A stretch of 64,000 nt of DNA from positions 26,617,160 to 26,681,159 of the forward strand of contig OZ024927.1 of assembly GCA_964017235.1 (NCBI GenBank), given 5' to 3'. Position 1 is the first letter of the stretch. Every line of letters begins with the position of its first letter. The notes beneath the pieces were generated by a model. It was not told the origin of the DNA. It did no database searches and saw nothing but the letters and a program-made list of their open reading frames with translations. The DNA comes from Sabellastarte sp. h YS-2021. Lineage: Eukaryota; Annelida; Polychaeta; Sabellida; Sabellidae. Positions 1 to 12,480 of the stretch are shown here, one piece after another. A program made the position numbers and the translations under genes.

Positions 1-3000
1 GCAAAATGTGATTATTCTTTATACTTTTATACCACCACTGAAGCTATTATATATCTAAAAGTATATGACCCATAAACTATCTTTGTTAGTGGTTATTGTC
101 CATGGTTTACAAATTGATCATTTGACTGGAGCATAACAGTTTATTATTATTATTTTATCTGTTATAGTGACATAGATCAATGCAAACTTCATTGGCCATA
201 CAAATCCGATTTTATACCCAGTTCCTTGATAGACTTAAATCATTTGAACATACAAAGTTTCAGTGGTATGATCGATTTATTCTCCAACAACATTTTCCCC
301 TTATACAAACTGAGTGATCCTCTTCAAATCAATAACATAATGAAGAGTTTTATAAAACCTATGTGATGCATGTTGTTATAACAAGCAGCATTTGAACAAG
401 TCATCCTCTGCCAAAACTTTCAACGCAATTTCTCCATAAGATTAAATCATCATGTTTATAATGTATTAATTGTTTGGTCACCACTCAAATTCATCATCAT
501 TACCGTTCTTCTTATTGCACAGATTTTCTTTTGTCTAATGAAGCAACTATCTTGTTATTAATTGATTTACTTAAGCAATGAGGGATGACTATCAAATAAA
601 AAAAAATTATGACAGTGCCTAAAATTCTGGCATTAGAGATGGGTGTGTTGGTGATGGAACTTGACAATAATTGGAAAACTGTGCTGCAAGTGAAAGGATT
701 TCCCCTCTTTTCAAGCGGCACATCTATGGCTTGATGAATTGGTTCAGGGATTCATAAACGCACTCACCAAATTGCAAGGCTCATACATTTTTTTTGGTAG
801 TAAAAAATTTGATGGTCTGTCTTCTGCAATGTTATCTTTAGTATATTTTGATGCTTTTGTTGGTACGACTGACTTGATGACTTTTAAAATTCTATTAACT
901 TTGCAAAAAAAAAACCCCAAAAAACAAAACAAACAAAACAATCTGCATGGGCTGCTTTGAATGTCATTGGTACATTTTAGGTTTAGCTTAAGTTTCCAAA
1001 CATCTCCAGCAACAGGAGAGGTAATTCGGCATGCACTCAAAATTGCAGCTACATGACAAAAGTAAAATGATTCACTATGGGAACACTCTCAACCAATCAT
1101 AAGCACTGGCATGCGATAGACTCAGAGAAGTAATCTCAAAATAGAAAATCACACAAAAAACGCCTGTAGTAAATGGCCCATTGTAACTATGCACGAAGGT
1201 GGTTCTTGTGTTAATGCATATTCAGGTCAATCGACAGCAAAACTCAAAATGATTTCAAATAAACATTGTATTTTTCAAATGCAAAAGTCTTGCTTAACAT
1301 AAAAAACACTTATATTTTTAAATATTTTTTATCAATAAAAGAAGGGACGTTGCATCCTATTTGGTTTTGCATTTCAGTACTTCTGAACAGATTATTGTCC
1401 GAGAGGGTTTCATTGGAAAACTAAAGTAGCATCTAGATCATCTACCAGTTTCTCATGGTTGCGGCAAAAATTTCACTAAACATACTACATTAGGCTTGGT
1501 TTAGTTACATATATAATTTATTTATTCTTTCATTCCTTAGGATTCAATCCACAAGTGATTGAAACTAACACATGGACAAGTTTTCTATAGTACTAATACA
1601 TTCTGTGATATTTATTTATACTTATTTCAGACCGGAAAAATACACTGCAATTTAATTTATATTTGTACTTTTTTCTCTTTTCACCTTCTATTTTAAAGTA
1701 TTGCATACAGATGACGGATTTCCCTTTAATGCTAATTCATATATGACTCTGTACTTTAATATTAATTCAATATCAATATAGCATATATTATATATAATCT
1801 AGTATCATATATATTGGTGCCATATCTAACCAGATACAACCAGATACGACAAGATACCAGTCAAAGAAATACATATTTTTTGTAGTGTCTATCTTCTAAT
1901 CCTACAAGTCCATGATGAATGTTATACACAACTAGCACCTTTAATCCAGTAATCAGAACCAGCCTCAGAAACGCAAATACCCTTTCATTTAACAATCAAC
2001 TGGCTCTTGTCTGCCACACCCAACAGAAGTTCTGATTTTTTTGTCAGTCTGTTTTAGGTAAGCATTAAGTCAATAGGTGTGGTATTGTTAAACAGGAAAC
2101 TGGTGTGTCTATAGCTAGCAGGTACTTGATGGTCTTGTTAGCTTTAGTGATTTTTCCATCTGTGACAAGTGAGTACCGGTAGTTACATAATCACAGGGTG
2201 TAGTTTGTGTGGTTGACATATGAGCTTTTCCCCCCTGTGATATGGAAACTGTCACAGTAGATGCACTCATTAACAGGGCACAGGTTCAAAGGCAGACCAG
2301 ATGAAAGCGTAGAGCTGGTTGGAGGTATATATGTCAGAACTATGTAGGATAGTAGTAGTTAGATAGAGATTAAGCGCTATAAAAGTACTATTAGAATAAG
2401 GTAGATTATACAGCTAGTATAAAACTGTTCAAAGGAGTACAGTCTCTTTTGCATAAATAATTACTGGAAATTAACCACAGGGTAACTTGCCTTAATATAA
2501 TATAATCTAATACAATCATATTTCCATGGTGCTTAATCCCTACTATTAGCAGATTCTAAGATGAAAACCCGTGGCCATAATCCAAACACACTTGGGTTGT
2601 TTGGGCCGTTGGAAGATAGGATAAACAGATGACATAGATGTTACCACAGTGATTTCTATTTACCAGATGGACAGAAAGCCACAATGTAATGTTATGTCAT
2701 CCTTTTGAAAGGACAGTATATTTACTTGTATTGTTAAATACGAATCAAATGCAATTTTGTGTGCTAAGTATTTTTTTTTATTAACTGTCTTTTGTTGTAT
2801 CTGTAGCTATGGAAATGAAATACTCATTTGCATGTAAATTGCTATTTTCTAAAAAATGCAATATAATCATTAAGAATATATGAGATTACATTGAGGGAAA
2901 TTGGTAATAAAATGACCAAACCAAATAGAGTAAATAAAACATTGCATGACAATCATACAACATATCCATCTAGCCACTCCAGTGTTGTTAGTGTGATGCT

Positions 3001-3218
3001 AGTTGCTATTCTGACCTTAACCTTGTTATTCTTTTTGTAATGGTATAAATGTATGAAGCAAATATTCTACCATCAAATGGTAAATGTGCCAGTAAATTAA
3101 TAAATTATAATAAAACACATAGTATTTTATGCATTTATAAATAATAGTTTAACTTAGATGCTTTAAAAAGTTTTTTTTCTATGCGACTCTTCACATAATT
3201 CTTTATGCAGACGACACC
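1..3218. other. AT-rich intergenic or intronic sequence
   Basis: I see no convincing gene here. The longest open frames are under 100 codons and low in complexity. Around 2366-2400 there is a short stretch reading GATTAAGCGCTATAAAAGT, the same kind of tail that ends the LINE 3' fragments near 10.46 and 10.66 kb, so it is probably a LINE or SINE remnant. The rest is AT-rich with homopolymer runs and no recognisable domain. Confidence 0.6.
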
Positions 3219-3480
3219 CTATCCACTTATTCATCATTTAATACCCTTGAGCTATTAGAACGGTTGTGTCACTGTGAGTTAAATGTCTCTATCCCTATCC
3301 ACTTATTCATAATTTAATACCCTTGAGCTATTAGAACGGTTGTGTCACTATGAGTTGAATGTCTCTATCCCTATCCACTTATTCATCATTTAATACCCTT
3401 GAGCTATCAGAACGGTTGTGTCACTGTGAGTTAAATGTCTCTATCCCTATCCACTTATTCATCTTTTAATACTCTGAGTG
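3219..3480. repeat. Tandem array, 76-bp unit, about 3.4 copies
   Basis: Units start at 3219, 3295, 3371 and 3447, exactly 76 bp apart, and each begins CTATCCACTTATTCAT. The copies differ by only a few substitutions and the last is cut off and diverges after about 34 bp. There are no unique spacers, so this is a simple minisatellite and not an interspersed array. Confidence 0.95.
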
Positions 3481-3889
3481 TAGTTAGGCCGGGTGCATTG
3501 TAAGTCAAAATACACGCATTAAGAACTGCAGTTTTTGTAGTGATGAATTTTCTGCACTTGTTTTAAAATATGTAAGATACAAGTTAAATTATTGACATAT
3601 CTGAGGCAGGAAAAAATGTTAACCGTATGATATCACTGTATTTTTAATGTGTACCGGTTTGGAAGAAAGATGTCAGACCCCCAAATGCCGTTTCACAAAG
3701 CGCCCAAAATAACAAATACACATTTCTGCAATAGCATTGTTTATGACAATACAAAGTCAAAATTAAGCACTTTTATATTCAGACAACTTCTGGTCACATG
3801 CGACATATCAAAGGAATTACTTAAAGCAAATGATGTCAAACAAGGAGTGTAGCTCTTCTGTCATCTTTTTCCCCCACTCCATAACCTTA

Positions 3890-4210
3890 ATCATTATTCT
3901 CCCCAATTGTGATTCTCCTCTGAAGAAAAACTACCACCCATGCATGTTCTTTGGAACTCTTTCCCTTTCCAAATAAGAAACAGTCCCTCTGTCACATCCT
4001 TCAGGAAACACCTGAATACTCACCTGTTTAACTCCAGTTTCCCCACCTAGTCTCCTTCACTTTGGTCACACCCATAACTCTAGATTACTGACCTTGACCG
4101 TCCCTTGATTATCCTTATGACTGATGTATTTGTTATTATAGCGCACTAAGTTCCCCTTTGTGTGGAAGATATTGCGCCTGCAAAGCAGTAGAATAGATAA
4201 GATTAGATTA
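3890..4210 (+). mobile_element. LINE-a: 3' end of a CR1/L2-like non-LTR retrotransposon (decayed)
   Basis: Read in shifting frames, about 3940-4040 gives the C-terminal signature of CR1/L2-type reverse transcriptases: an FGTLFPFQIR-like block, then PSVTSFRKHLNTHLFN. This corresponds to the usual WNSLP...S..SFK..LKTYLF end. A short 3' UTR follows, with a TTATAGCGCACTAAG stretch and an AGATTAGATTA tail near 4200-4210. Only the 3' terminal part is present, as expected for a 5'-truncated insertion. The coding part is broken and cannot be functional. Confidence 0.6.
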
Positions 4211-5187
4211 CAGCTACAATATGGAACAGCTTGGTTATATAGGAGGTTAATCATTTTCTCCCTGTTTTTCCTGTCATCTATAGCTGTTGGAAATACTGCC
4301 TGTAGTATGATCCGGGATTAAGCTGTCAGCACAACAATAGCAAAATAAGAAAAAAATACTTCTTCCTTTATATTTAAGTAAAAACTTAACACCAAACTCA
4401 ATTTGAGTTGTGTAATGAACATAAACTGAGTAAACCTCTCAAATGTCAAATTACATTTTACTTTTGAAAAAGAATCTGGCACAAGAATGTCAATAATATC
4501 TAATAGAATGCTCTTGGATTATACTACAAGCATGGAATTTACAATAAAGATTTATCCAATAACAGTTTTTTTAGCAAACTGTTATGAGATATTTATTTAA
4601 TCCAATTTAAAAAAGAAAATGACAAAATATCATACTCTTCTCGAGTCTTCATAATATAACTCTCTTTAAGCTTGTTTTTCAAATTATTCTTTTTAGCACT
4701 CCAGAACTTTAGTCACAGTAAATATCATTACAAAAATTCACTGCCACAAGACTAACTAAATGGCCCTTGCATGACCCTGTCCCATTTGGGTTCCAAGCCT
4801 GGTTTTTCATAATATGTCCATACAAGCACCAAAAATGCTAAACTGCAGCAAACCAACCATGCTGCTGATAGCCTCACTGCAAGAGGTTTAAGTAATGCTG
4901 CTTGGTGCATTAACAATTGTTTTTTTCCATTTTCTTCCTTGAAATGGTCTCTAATGGCGATACAATAATTGCCAGATTAAGATTTATTTGGTTGATGGTC
5001 AATCTTTCATTTATTGGCCCTTGCATATGCACTTAACACAGGAAGAGACTTGGAGGGAACCAAATGGGTTTAAAGACATTAAAACTTCATTACGAGACAG
5101 GGTGGGGCCCATTCTGACTAAAATGCACAATCCATGGACTTATTTCAAATGTTTTGTTAAGATGTAAGATATTAGACTCAAATATAA
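4211..5187. other. Intergenic sequence, nothing recognised
   Basis: AT-rich sequence without a supported gene or a repeat boundary that I can define. Short open frames on both strands have no recognisable motif. Confidence 0.55.
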
Positions 5188-5195
5188 ACAGTAAG

Positions 5196-5576
5196 TAGGG
5201 GTGTGATGAGTACAAATAATCTGGGACGATTATTCGCAGATAAAAACTTGACTCAACATGGACCCTTTGAACCCTCGCGAAGTTAAGTTTCCACCTGGAT
5301 GGGAAACAACATCCAATATTTTAGCTCCCTTGAACAAAAAATAGAAAGATAAAAGCTTTGAATCACTTGCATTCGCTAATGTCACCACATAATATATTTA
5401 ATATTATGTTAAAATGGTACATTTTGCAATTTAATGTAAGTCAGGTTCGCTATTAATATTTTTCAATGGGAAAACATAGCCACTTAGATGGTAGTTTATA
5501 TACCCTAGCGTAATTGACTCTTAAAATTTGGATTGACTGTTTATAAAAATGTTTATATAACTTAGTCACACCCCTA
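5196..5576. mobile_element. hAT-type MITE with 8-bp target duplication
   Basis: The element opens with TAGGGGTGTGA and closes with TCACACCCCTA, an 11-bp perfect terminal inverted repeat. It is flanked on both sides by the identical octamer ACAGTAAG (5188-5195 and 5577-5584). An 8-bp target duplication together with TIRs of this type is the hallmark of the hAT superfamily. At 381 bp with no coding frame it is non-autonomous and must have been moved by a transposase encoded elsewhere. The perfect TIR and target duplication suggest a fairly recent insertion. Confidence 0.85.
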
Positions 5577-5584
5577 ACAGTAAG

Positions 5585-7611
5585 TACAGAAAACCTATGA
5601 GGCTATGAATTTTAGAAATAGAATGGGACATGACTAACATTTGTGTTTCCCCCAAATGGATACTTCTCGATCTGTATTACAATATTCATATCCTCTGTGT
5701 GAAAAAGCTTTTGGCAATGTATTTCATTTATATTTTGTTTTAAATCACTATATTGGTTGTAATAGGAAAATTACCAAAGTGATGTATATTTTCAAATATT
5801 ATTACAAATGAAGACAAAAAAATAAAATAAATAAAATCCGACTCTGTAAACTGATAACATTTAAAAATATAAGTTTATTTTACATTTATCATCCAAAATT
5901 TTGTTTGAAGACCAAGTAAAATAACTTCATATGTACCTAACAAATGCCAAATTGGGCTACAATACATTTTCATGAAAAAAGTCATCAGTGAATGTACACA
6001 CTTTAATGTTTAGCTTTAGATTTTGCTGCCATTTTTGCATGGATTTTATTCAGCAAAAATGTTACAGATGCCTCTGTAATGATATAAACAGCATAAATAC
6101 CAGACCTCCTAGGTCACATGGAGGGGGGATCTGATCCAGATATTTCCCCAAATTAAAAACAAAAATTCACCAACATCCGCCAATTACTTTGGGAGTAATG
6201 GCAACCAGAAAGCCCAAGTCATTGAAAATACATTGAAAATGGATCAATAGGAAAACTTCCCGAACAACATATACAGAAAAAAATATGTTCAAGTGTGAGG
6301 CTCGCAATTCCAGAGATCACTTTCATTTCTTTTTGGTGGCCGTATTTCACGAATTGTGGCATAGTGTGATGACTTTCATCAGTGAAGTTAAGCAGCAATG
6401 GGCAATGGTAGAGCTTGGATGGATGAGTGTCTGAGTTCTAGATCAGGAAATGGGATGTATCTGACTTAGAATTTGTTTTTGTCGCCAGATTTTCAATTTC
6501 TAATGCACGACTCGTGTCTCTGATGTAGCTTGTGCATGTAGACCAAAAGGCTTTTCTTCCTTGTTTTATCTTATTTTCCCTAGTTTTGTACATTACCTAA
6601 ATGTAGTGCCGATATGACAGTGGCTTTCCGGAGGAAAGCATCAACACTTAATGGATGAGGTTTGACAAATGATCTAATAAATGAGACTGATTGTGGAAAA
6701 TACTGCCTAAAGTGTGGAAGCAAAATGTCATAATAATAACAGCATCAAAACAACCATTATTCATCCTGTTATATCCACCAATCAGAGAAAGATGGGGCAT
6801 CTTCTATCAATTTCCCATTCACCAGACCTATAAATACTCATCAGTATTTGAACTGACTGACAGGGTTAACTGAAAGCAGTTTGAAGATATCAACGGAAAA
6901 ACCTTTGTGTCAAGGAAAATGCTGTCACTGAAAATCCAGCATGATACATAAAGAGTATTTATTTTTCTAAAACCCTCCTTTTACACTGTTTTATTGGTTT
7001 ACATGGTTAGTGGCCAGTTCCATTATTCCAGGTGGGTTGTAAACCTAACCTGCTATTGGAAAAAAACATGATGCTTTGGTGAATTGTGCAATAGGTTTCC
7101 GAACCATGATGAAATAAGTCATTGAAACCTTCCAATTGGCTCCTGAAAAAGTTGTGATTGTTTCCCCAATCCTGAATATGTTCTGATTAGTTCATAAATT
7201 CTCCTGAATGGGCTATAAATCTTCTAAAGTTTTGTATGAACCCTAGGATTGACTAGGATAAAAAAGTTGGCTTAACGAATGTCAAGATAGGTTTAAGATA
7301 GGGTTAACACTGGTTTATGATAGGTTCTCAATTGTAAAATCTAGTTAGGACTGACAACAGTTTACAATAATTTAAAACAGTTTAAAATAATTGGGAAGAC
7401 AATGCCAACTGCTTCCTGAATGCTCCCAAATCAAAACAGCAGGTCCTGACTTGGTCCTGAAGGTTCAAAGCGTGGTTTAAGAGTATCTATCAGTTATAAT
7501 TATGGACATGGAACAGAAACTTTAGGCTTTGATTTTGTGTTTACTTTAAACAGCACAACTCAAGTAAATTATAAGAACCTCCAATTTACAATAATAATCC
7601 TAACCACTTAC
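5585..7611. other. Intergenic or intronic sequence, nothing recognised
   Basis: No supported gene. Open frames such as the one at 6691-6873 are short and match nothing I know. Near 7290-7400 there are loose repeats of the type GGTTTA/AGTTTA without a clear unit. Confidence 0.5.
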
Positions 7612-7776
7612 ACAATATACTTTTTCTTGTGAAAAGTGGGACATATATATTTCCAATTCTAGTGGAGTTCCTATTGGGGTCAAATTAATGTGGTTATATA
7701 CTATATTAGCTCTGGCACAAAAAGAGTCTTTGTAATTACTTTCTAGTGAAGAGAGATACTTTCGCTTCCTCTTGCA
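7612..7776 (-). CDS. Candidate internal coding exon, unknown gene
   Basis: On the minus strand a 165-bp stretch (exactly 55 codons, phase 0 at both ends) has a good 3' splice site before it (a pyrimidine-rich tract ending TTTTCAG, at 7777 and above) and a perfect GTAAGT donor after it (7611-7606). It lies inside a 103-codon open frame. The encoded segment begins and ends with cysteine (residues 1, 20 and 55 of the exon) and starts with a basic CKRKRK run followed by FCARANIV. This loosely recalls the start of netrin/TIMP-type (NTR) modules, but the match is too weak for a name. It could also be a chance open frame between two cryptic splice sites. No neighbouring exon was found. Confidence 0.33.
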
Positions 7777-8097
7777 CTGAAAATGAGGTTTATCCTCCTT
7801 CAGATCTTTCAAAAACAAGATGCACTCAGAGAGAGCAAAACGCTCGACTCCATGTGACCAGTTCATCAAGTGATATAAAGTATTGTAAGGAAAACAATAA
7901 AATAAAACCAAACATGTAAATTAATCTTCATAGAAATATCAAGTAGAAAGCTAGTCATTTAAAATACATTGAAATGGGACCTCTGAAAAATCATGAATTT
8001 TTTGTATCCAAATTAAGATCCTGATCTTTCTTTTAGTAACTACACCCCCCCCCCCCCCCCACACACACACACAAAATAAAATAAAAAAAAATAAACA

Positions 8098-8421
8098 ATA
8101 AGCACACAAAAACATTAAACTGCTGGTGGAGGTAAAAATATTGCTTAAAGGTCACTTGGTGAAAATCACGCATGGTAATTTTTTGTGATGGACTGTCAAG
8201 GAATTGAAATAAAAAAAGAGAAAATAAAACAGAAATAATAATTAATAAAAATGATGAATATACCACCTCCCTCTTTATTATTATGTTTATTAAAATGAGA
8301 AGAAATATTTTTACTTAAAGACAGCAAGTATCACAAGCTAGTTTTGTGACCTCACAATGACAGTTGCATTGTGACATCACGGAGTAATGACATCATCAGA
8401 AAGCAAAATATTGATTTTTAA
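8098..8421. repeat. Left arm of a large inverted repeat
   Basis: This arm is the diverged reverse complement of 9043-9380. Shared blocks include the one around GGTCACTTGGTGAAAATCA, the TGTGACCTCACAATGACA block and the CATCATCAGAAA block, in mirrored order. A roughly 620-bp spacer separates the arms. The outer edge runs into a C homopolymer plus CA microsatellite (about 8043-8075). The arrangement suits a foldback or long-TIR DNA transposon; no transposase frame is visible. Confidence 0.8.
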
Positions 8422-9042
8422 CGCTCGACGATAGGAGAGGGTTATTGTAATCAGTTTGTTTCTGTCTGTCTGTCTGTCTGTGCACCGTTTCACCCTTATA
8501 ACTCAAAAACTATAACACCAATCAAGCTGAAATTTGGTGAGCAGGTATTTCATGGGGTACAGATGCATTCTTCCAAATTTGGTGTAATTTGTTTGAAAAT
8601 TAAAGCCAGGAGAGAGTTTTTCTTATTTTTAATTGGGCTTTTACAGTGAAATCTGCTTCTCCAATCAATCAATAATCCACACACAATCAGCTTTGCTTCC
8701 CCCAATGCTTTATTAATGTGTGTATGTGTGTGTTGCTATGCTTGGTCACACATGTGAAAAATCAATATCATGACAGGATTTCTTCCTCATGAATTTTTGT
8801 GCAAAAAGAATTCCTCTGTAGCTGTGAGTGTAATGTGAAGAACTTGTAATCCTATGTTTGGGGTTCAATACCATTCACTATTCTTTTTCAGTTTTTCTTT
8901 TTTAAGTATTTCTTTTTTTAGGCTTTATAAAGAATTTCTTAAAGGTTTTGCTAGAAAGAAAAGAGAAAATTAAACACATTTAATTTTTGGTGTTCAAAAA
9001 ACACTTAACCAAGATGAGATGTCTACTCTTCATCACATACGT
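8422..9042. repeat. Spacer of the inverted-repeat element
   Basis: Non-coding interior between the two arms. It starts with a TCTG microsatellite (about 8462-8480), then a stretch about heat of the form CACCCTTATAACTCAAAAAC that is typical of dispersed invertebrate repeats. A similar CTGTCTGT-rich segment occurs at about 26040-26140. Confidence 0.5.
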
Positions 9043-9380
9043 AAAAAATCAATATTTTGTTTCTGATGATGTCATTACTTAATGATGTCACAATGCAATT
9101 GTCATTGTGAGGTCACAAACCCTAGCTTGTGATATTTGCTGTCTTTAAGTAATAATATTTCTTCTCATTAAACTTATGTCTTGAAATTGACATAAAGATA
9201 ATTGAGAGGGAGGTGGTGTATTCACCATGTTTATTTATTTCTGTTTTTTTGTTTGTTTGTTTGTTTGTTTCAATTTCTTGACAGTCCATCACAAAAAATT
9301 TACCTTGAGTGATTTTCACCAAGAAGTGGCTTTTAACCAGTATTTTTACCTCTACCAGGAGTTTATGTTTTTGTGTGCTT
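9043..9380. repeat. Right arm of the large inverted repeat
   Basis: Reverse-complement partner of 8098-8421. Open frames overlapping the two arms on opposite strands encode related peptides (both contain a DFHQ..F.QYFYL.Q.F pattern), which confirms the duplication. These frames look like by-products of the repeat and not genes. A TTTG microsatellite lies inside at about 9247-9270. Confidence 0.8.
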
Positions 9381-9589
9381 TTCTGTCTATTTGTCTGTCT
9401 GTTTTTGGTGTTCAGATTACTCCAGAACTAATGAACAGATCTTTATAAAAATTTTGTGGGTAGGACACCACTGATCATTTCACTGTTCTCAGTTGTCTCC
9501 ATATTTGGTTTGGGGTCAGTGGCTCTGTTCTGTAATGGTTCACTTCCTACTTAACAGCCAGTTATCAGTCCATAAAAAAATTGGTTTTA

Positions 9590-10500
9590 CAGGTGCTTAG
9601 ATGATGTTAAAGAGTGGACGTGTCAACTAGTAAGCTCAAATTGACTCCTGACAAGACTGAAAGCATGTTTTCCTATTGATATCTTGGGCAGTCCACTCTG
9701 CTCTTTCGACTGGGTCAAGAATTTGGGTGTGTGGTTCAATTTAGATTTTTCCTTGTCCAAGCATGTTCAGAATGTCTGCATAAGTTGCTTTGTGAAACTC
9801 TGTGATTTCAGACACGCAGGCGGTTTCTTACTCATGATGCTTCTGTACCTGTGGCTAATGCCCTTGTTAATAGTCGGTTTTAATTGCTGCAACTCATTTT
9901 CAGGAGTCTCTTCAAGTAAAATCTATGTAAATTACAGTGCATCCAAAATAGTGCAGCCAGAATTGTTTCAAACACCAGTAAATACACGAGTATAACTCTG
10001 GTGCTAAAGAAATTGCATTGCCTTCCTGTTGAACAGTGCACAGTGTTTAGAGACTTGTTTACAAGTTTCTTCACACAAGTTTTCCTAGATATTTTGCTTC
10101 ATATCTTTCTTCTTACAGCAGTTCTTATAGTACCAGGCGCAGTCAAAGTGGTGGTAATTTCCATGTCATTCCAAAGTTCTACCCTTGGGTTCATAAATCT
10201 ATCTGGTAATAGTTTTGCTTTTGATGCTCCCACTGTTTGGAATGCTCTTCCAGATGAGATTTGTGATTCTTCCTCCATAGCCTCTTTCAGAAAGCAGCTT
10301 AAAACTTACCTGTATACCAAAGCATACCCACCTTAGTCTGGAACATTCCCTGACATTCTCTGTGGTGCTTGACCCCTCTTCTGTCTCTGGATACTGAAAT
10401 TGGTCGACTGCTTTTTTGGTTTTGTTGCGCCTTAGAGTCTTCTTTATATGGGGAGATTAAGCACTATAAAAGTCCAATTAAATTAAATTAGCTCATTTTC
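9590..10500 (+). mobile_element. LINE-b: CR1/L2-like RT C-terminal region and 3' UTR (decayed)
   Basis: In two or more frames the segment gives the conserved order of a CR1/L2-like ORF2 end: KLTPDKTE-like residues, then a VKNLGVWFNLDFSLSKHV block (about 9708-9765), a CNS block, then LKKLHCLPVEQ (10001 on), FAFDAPTVWNALP (about 10215) and SFRKQLKTYLYTKAYPP before the stop at about 10336. A short 3' UTR ends GAGATTAAGCACTATAAAAGT plus AATTAAATTA. The RT catalytic core is missing and the frame is broken, so this is a 5'-truncated dead copy. It closely resembles LINE-g (40801-47190). Confidence 0.85.
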
Positions 10501-10785
10501 TGTTTGGAGACATTGAACAAATGTAGTGCTAACATTTTTGCACTTCTACAGCCTAGGCAATTTCTATTACAGAAAGGCAACTAAATCTGGATACTGGAAT
10601 TAGTCGACTGCCTTTTTGGTTTTGTTGCGCCTCAGAATCCTCTTTGTATGGCGAGATTAAGCGCTATTAAAGTCCAATTAAATTAAATTAGCTTATTTTC
10701 TGTTTGGAGACATTAAACAAATTTAGTATTAACATTTTTGCACTTCTACAGCCTAGGCAATTTCTATTACAGAAAGCAACTAAAT
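10386..10785. repeat. 200-bp tandem duplication of the LINE-b 3' end
   Basis: Two units start at 10386 and 10586 with the same TCTGGATACTG opening, exactly 200 bp apart, and stay highly similar to about 10785. Each contains the LINE tail and the unique sequence after it, so the duplication happened after the LINE had inserted. Confidence 0.9.
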
Positions 10786-10989
10786 TATTAATATAATTTG
10801 AAAATTGAATAACATTTCCCATTTGTGGCATGACTTCAAAATAATTTAATTTGTCAAGAGTTTTTCTATTTATCTGAAATATGTAACATTGTAACCAAAG
10901 AATACTGTGCATACTATGTTTTTTTTTGTTCATTTAACTGATACTTTGTTTCAATTCATATGAAAGAGTCTGGATTTGTGGAGGCTTAA

Positions 10990-11310
10990 ATTAATTATTC
11001 AAACAAAGCAACACTGCCTAAAGACAAAAAATGGCTTTATTTGGAAACATATTGCAAGAATTTGTGCTTATTTGAGGAAAACATTTTCTGCCAATGTTTT
11101 AAGTGATAGATAGTCGAAAAACATCCAAATTACCCAAACAGTCCAAATGATCATGCTTACTGACAAATGGTGTGCAACAAAGAAAAACGTCAAGGAAAAA
11201 ACTCATTTGTTTGACATAAGAAATGTCTGAAGGCAATTGAGACATACCAAAGTAGCATGTTGTTAATGGTGATGTATTGTCACCTTTAAATTAAGGTTAA
11301 AGAAACGGAA
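10990..11310. repeat. Dispersed repeat, copy 1
   Basis: Diverged copy of 12910-13210. Both begin with a GCCTTTATTTGGA-like block and end with a block of the type GACATACCA...GTAATGTATT..CACC...AAAGAAAC. No coding content is evident; the family is not recognised. Confidence 0.45.
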
Positions 11311-11639
11311 GAAGCTAATTGAGAAAATGGATAATGGGATGTGCTACTAGTGCTATTCCAGAAACAAATGAATGTATACAAACATGTTTAACTGTGTAAT
11401 GTTAAAACTAAGAGTTATTTATGCTTTTGGATTTGGGGGATTTTACAACCCCAAACAGTATTGTTTAAACAACATCTCAAGGTTAGAAGTTCTTTTACGG
11501 AAATTATTTATGATTTTGTTGTTTGAAAGGCCGTTACACATCAACATCCAATAATGAAGTTGGAATTACATTATCATTTTCACAGCTTTACAGTATCGAC
11601 TATATACAATATTATGTTTAGCCATTGTATCTAAATAAA

Positions 11640-12480
11640 TAAGTTTTTAATATATTTTTGAAGTTAAGGATGGGATTAAAACTTCTAAGTTCAGCAGGTA
11701 AGCTGTTCCATAGCTGTGGTGCGGAAGAGATGAAAGCATGGTCAGCATAGGGCAACTCTCAAAAGCCTGAGAGGCTGATTGAACCTTGTCGAAGGATCCT
11801 TGTTGGAACATGTTGAGTACACAGGGATAAAAGATAATCTGGTGCAATGGAATAGAATTGGAACATAGTAGTAGAACTTTGTGTTCTATCCATTTCTGTA
11901 TTAGAGGCCAATGGAGTGATTTTATTTTGGGTATGAAATAATCAAATTTTCCGATAGAGGCCAATGAAGTGATTTTATTTTGGTTATGAAATGATCAAAT
12001 TTTCAGATAGAGGCCAATGGAGTGATTTTATTTTGGGTATGAAATGATCAAATTTTCTGATACCACAGACTAGATAAATGCTGCAGCATTTTGCACATGC
12101 CTGAGTTTGTGAATGAGAGCTGGTAATCCATAGTACAAAGCGTATCCATAGTCAAACTTGGACATCTCCAGTGCTTGGAAGAGCATTTGGAATAGTGGAA
12201 TTAATTTTTTAGAAAGTCATCTCTCTATTCTACTGTGGCTAAGCCAAAAAATATGAATTGACAACAGAGTTGACATGGGGCTCTTAAAGCTTCTTTGTCC
12301 TGACATTAGCAGATTAAAGTAGGAAGCTTGAAAGATGATTAGTTACTTCTACCAGTAAATCTTCAGCACACTGCATTTTGAAAGCAAAAGTTGAATTATT
12401 GGCAATAAATACAAGGTGAGAGTTTCTGATGGAAGTGAAAGGAAAGATATCCATCCTTATGTTTACAGCCTTTTTCTTTT
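11640..12480 (-). mobile_element. LINE-c: CR1/L2-like RT C-terminal region (decayed)
   Basis: Minus-strand frames read FDYGYALYYGLPALIHKL (about 12150 downward), RHVQNAAAFI, an IKSLHWPLIQKWIEHKVLLL block, DHAFISSAPQLWNSLP and finally NFKNILKTYLF near 11650. This is the standard C-terminal order of CR1/L2-type ORF2. Frameshifts and stops show the copy is dead. It differs in sequence from LINE-b and LINE-g, so it is a separate subfamily. A 53-bp internal triplication lies inside it. Confidence 0.75.
11903..12061. repeat. 53-bp unit repeated three times within LINE-c
   Basis: Three consecutive 53-bp units each begin AGAGGCCAATGRAGTGATTT, with starts near 11903, 11956 and 12009. They differ at a handful of positions. 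The array expands the segment just upstream (in LINE sense) of the SLHWPLIQ block. Confidence 0.9.

Noticed and set aside
3219..3480. Regular direct repeats that could suggest a CRISPR-like array
   Set aside because: Units are contiguous with no unique spacers, and the context is animal DNA.
9227..9448. Short membrane-protein-like frame
   Set aside because: It is a by-product of the inverted repeat and a TTTG microsatellite; the mirror arm gives a similar peptide on the other strand.
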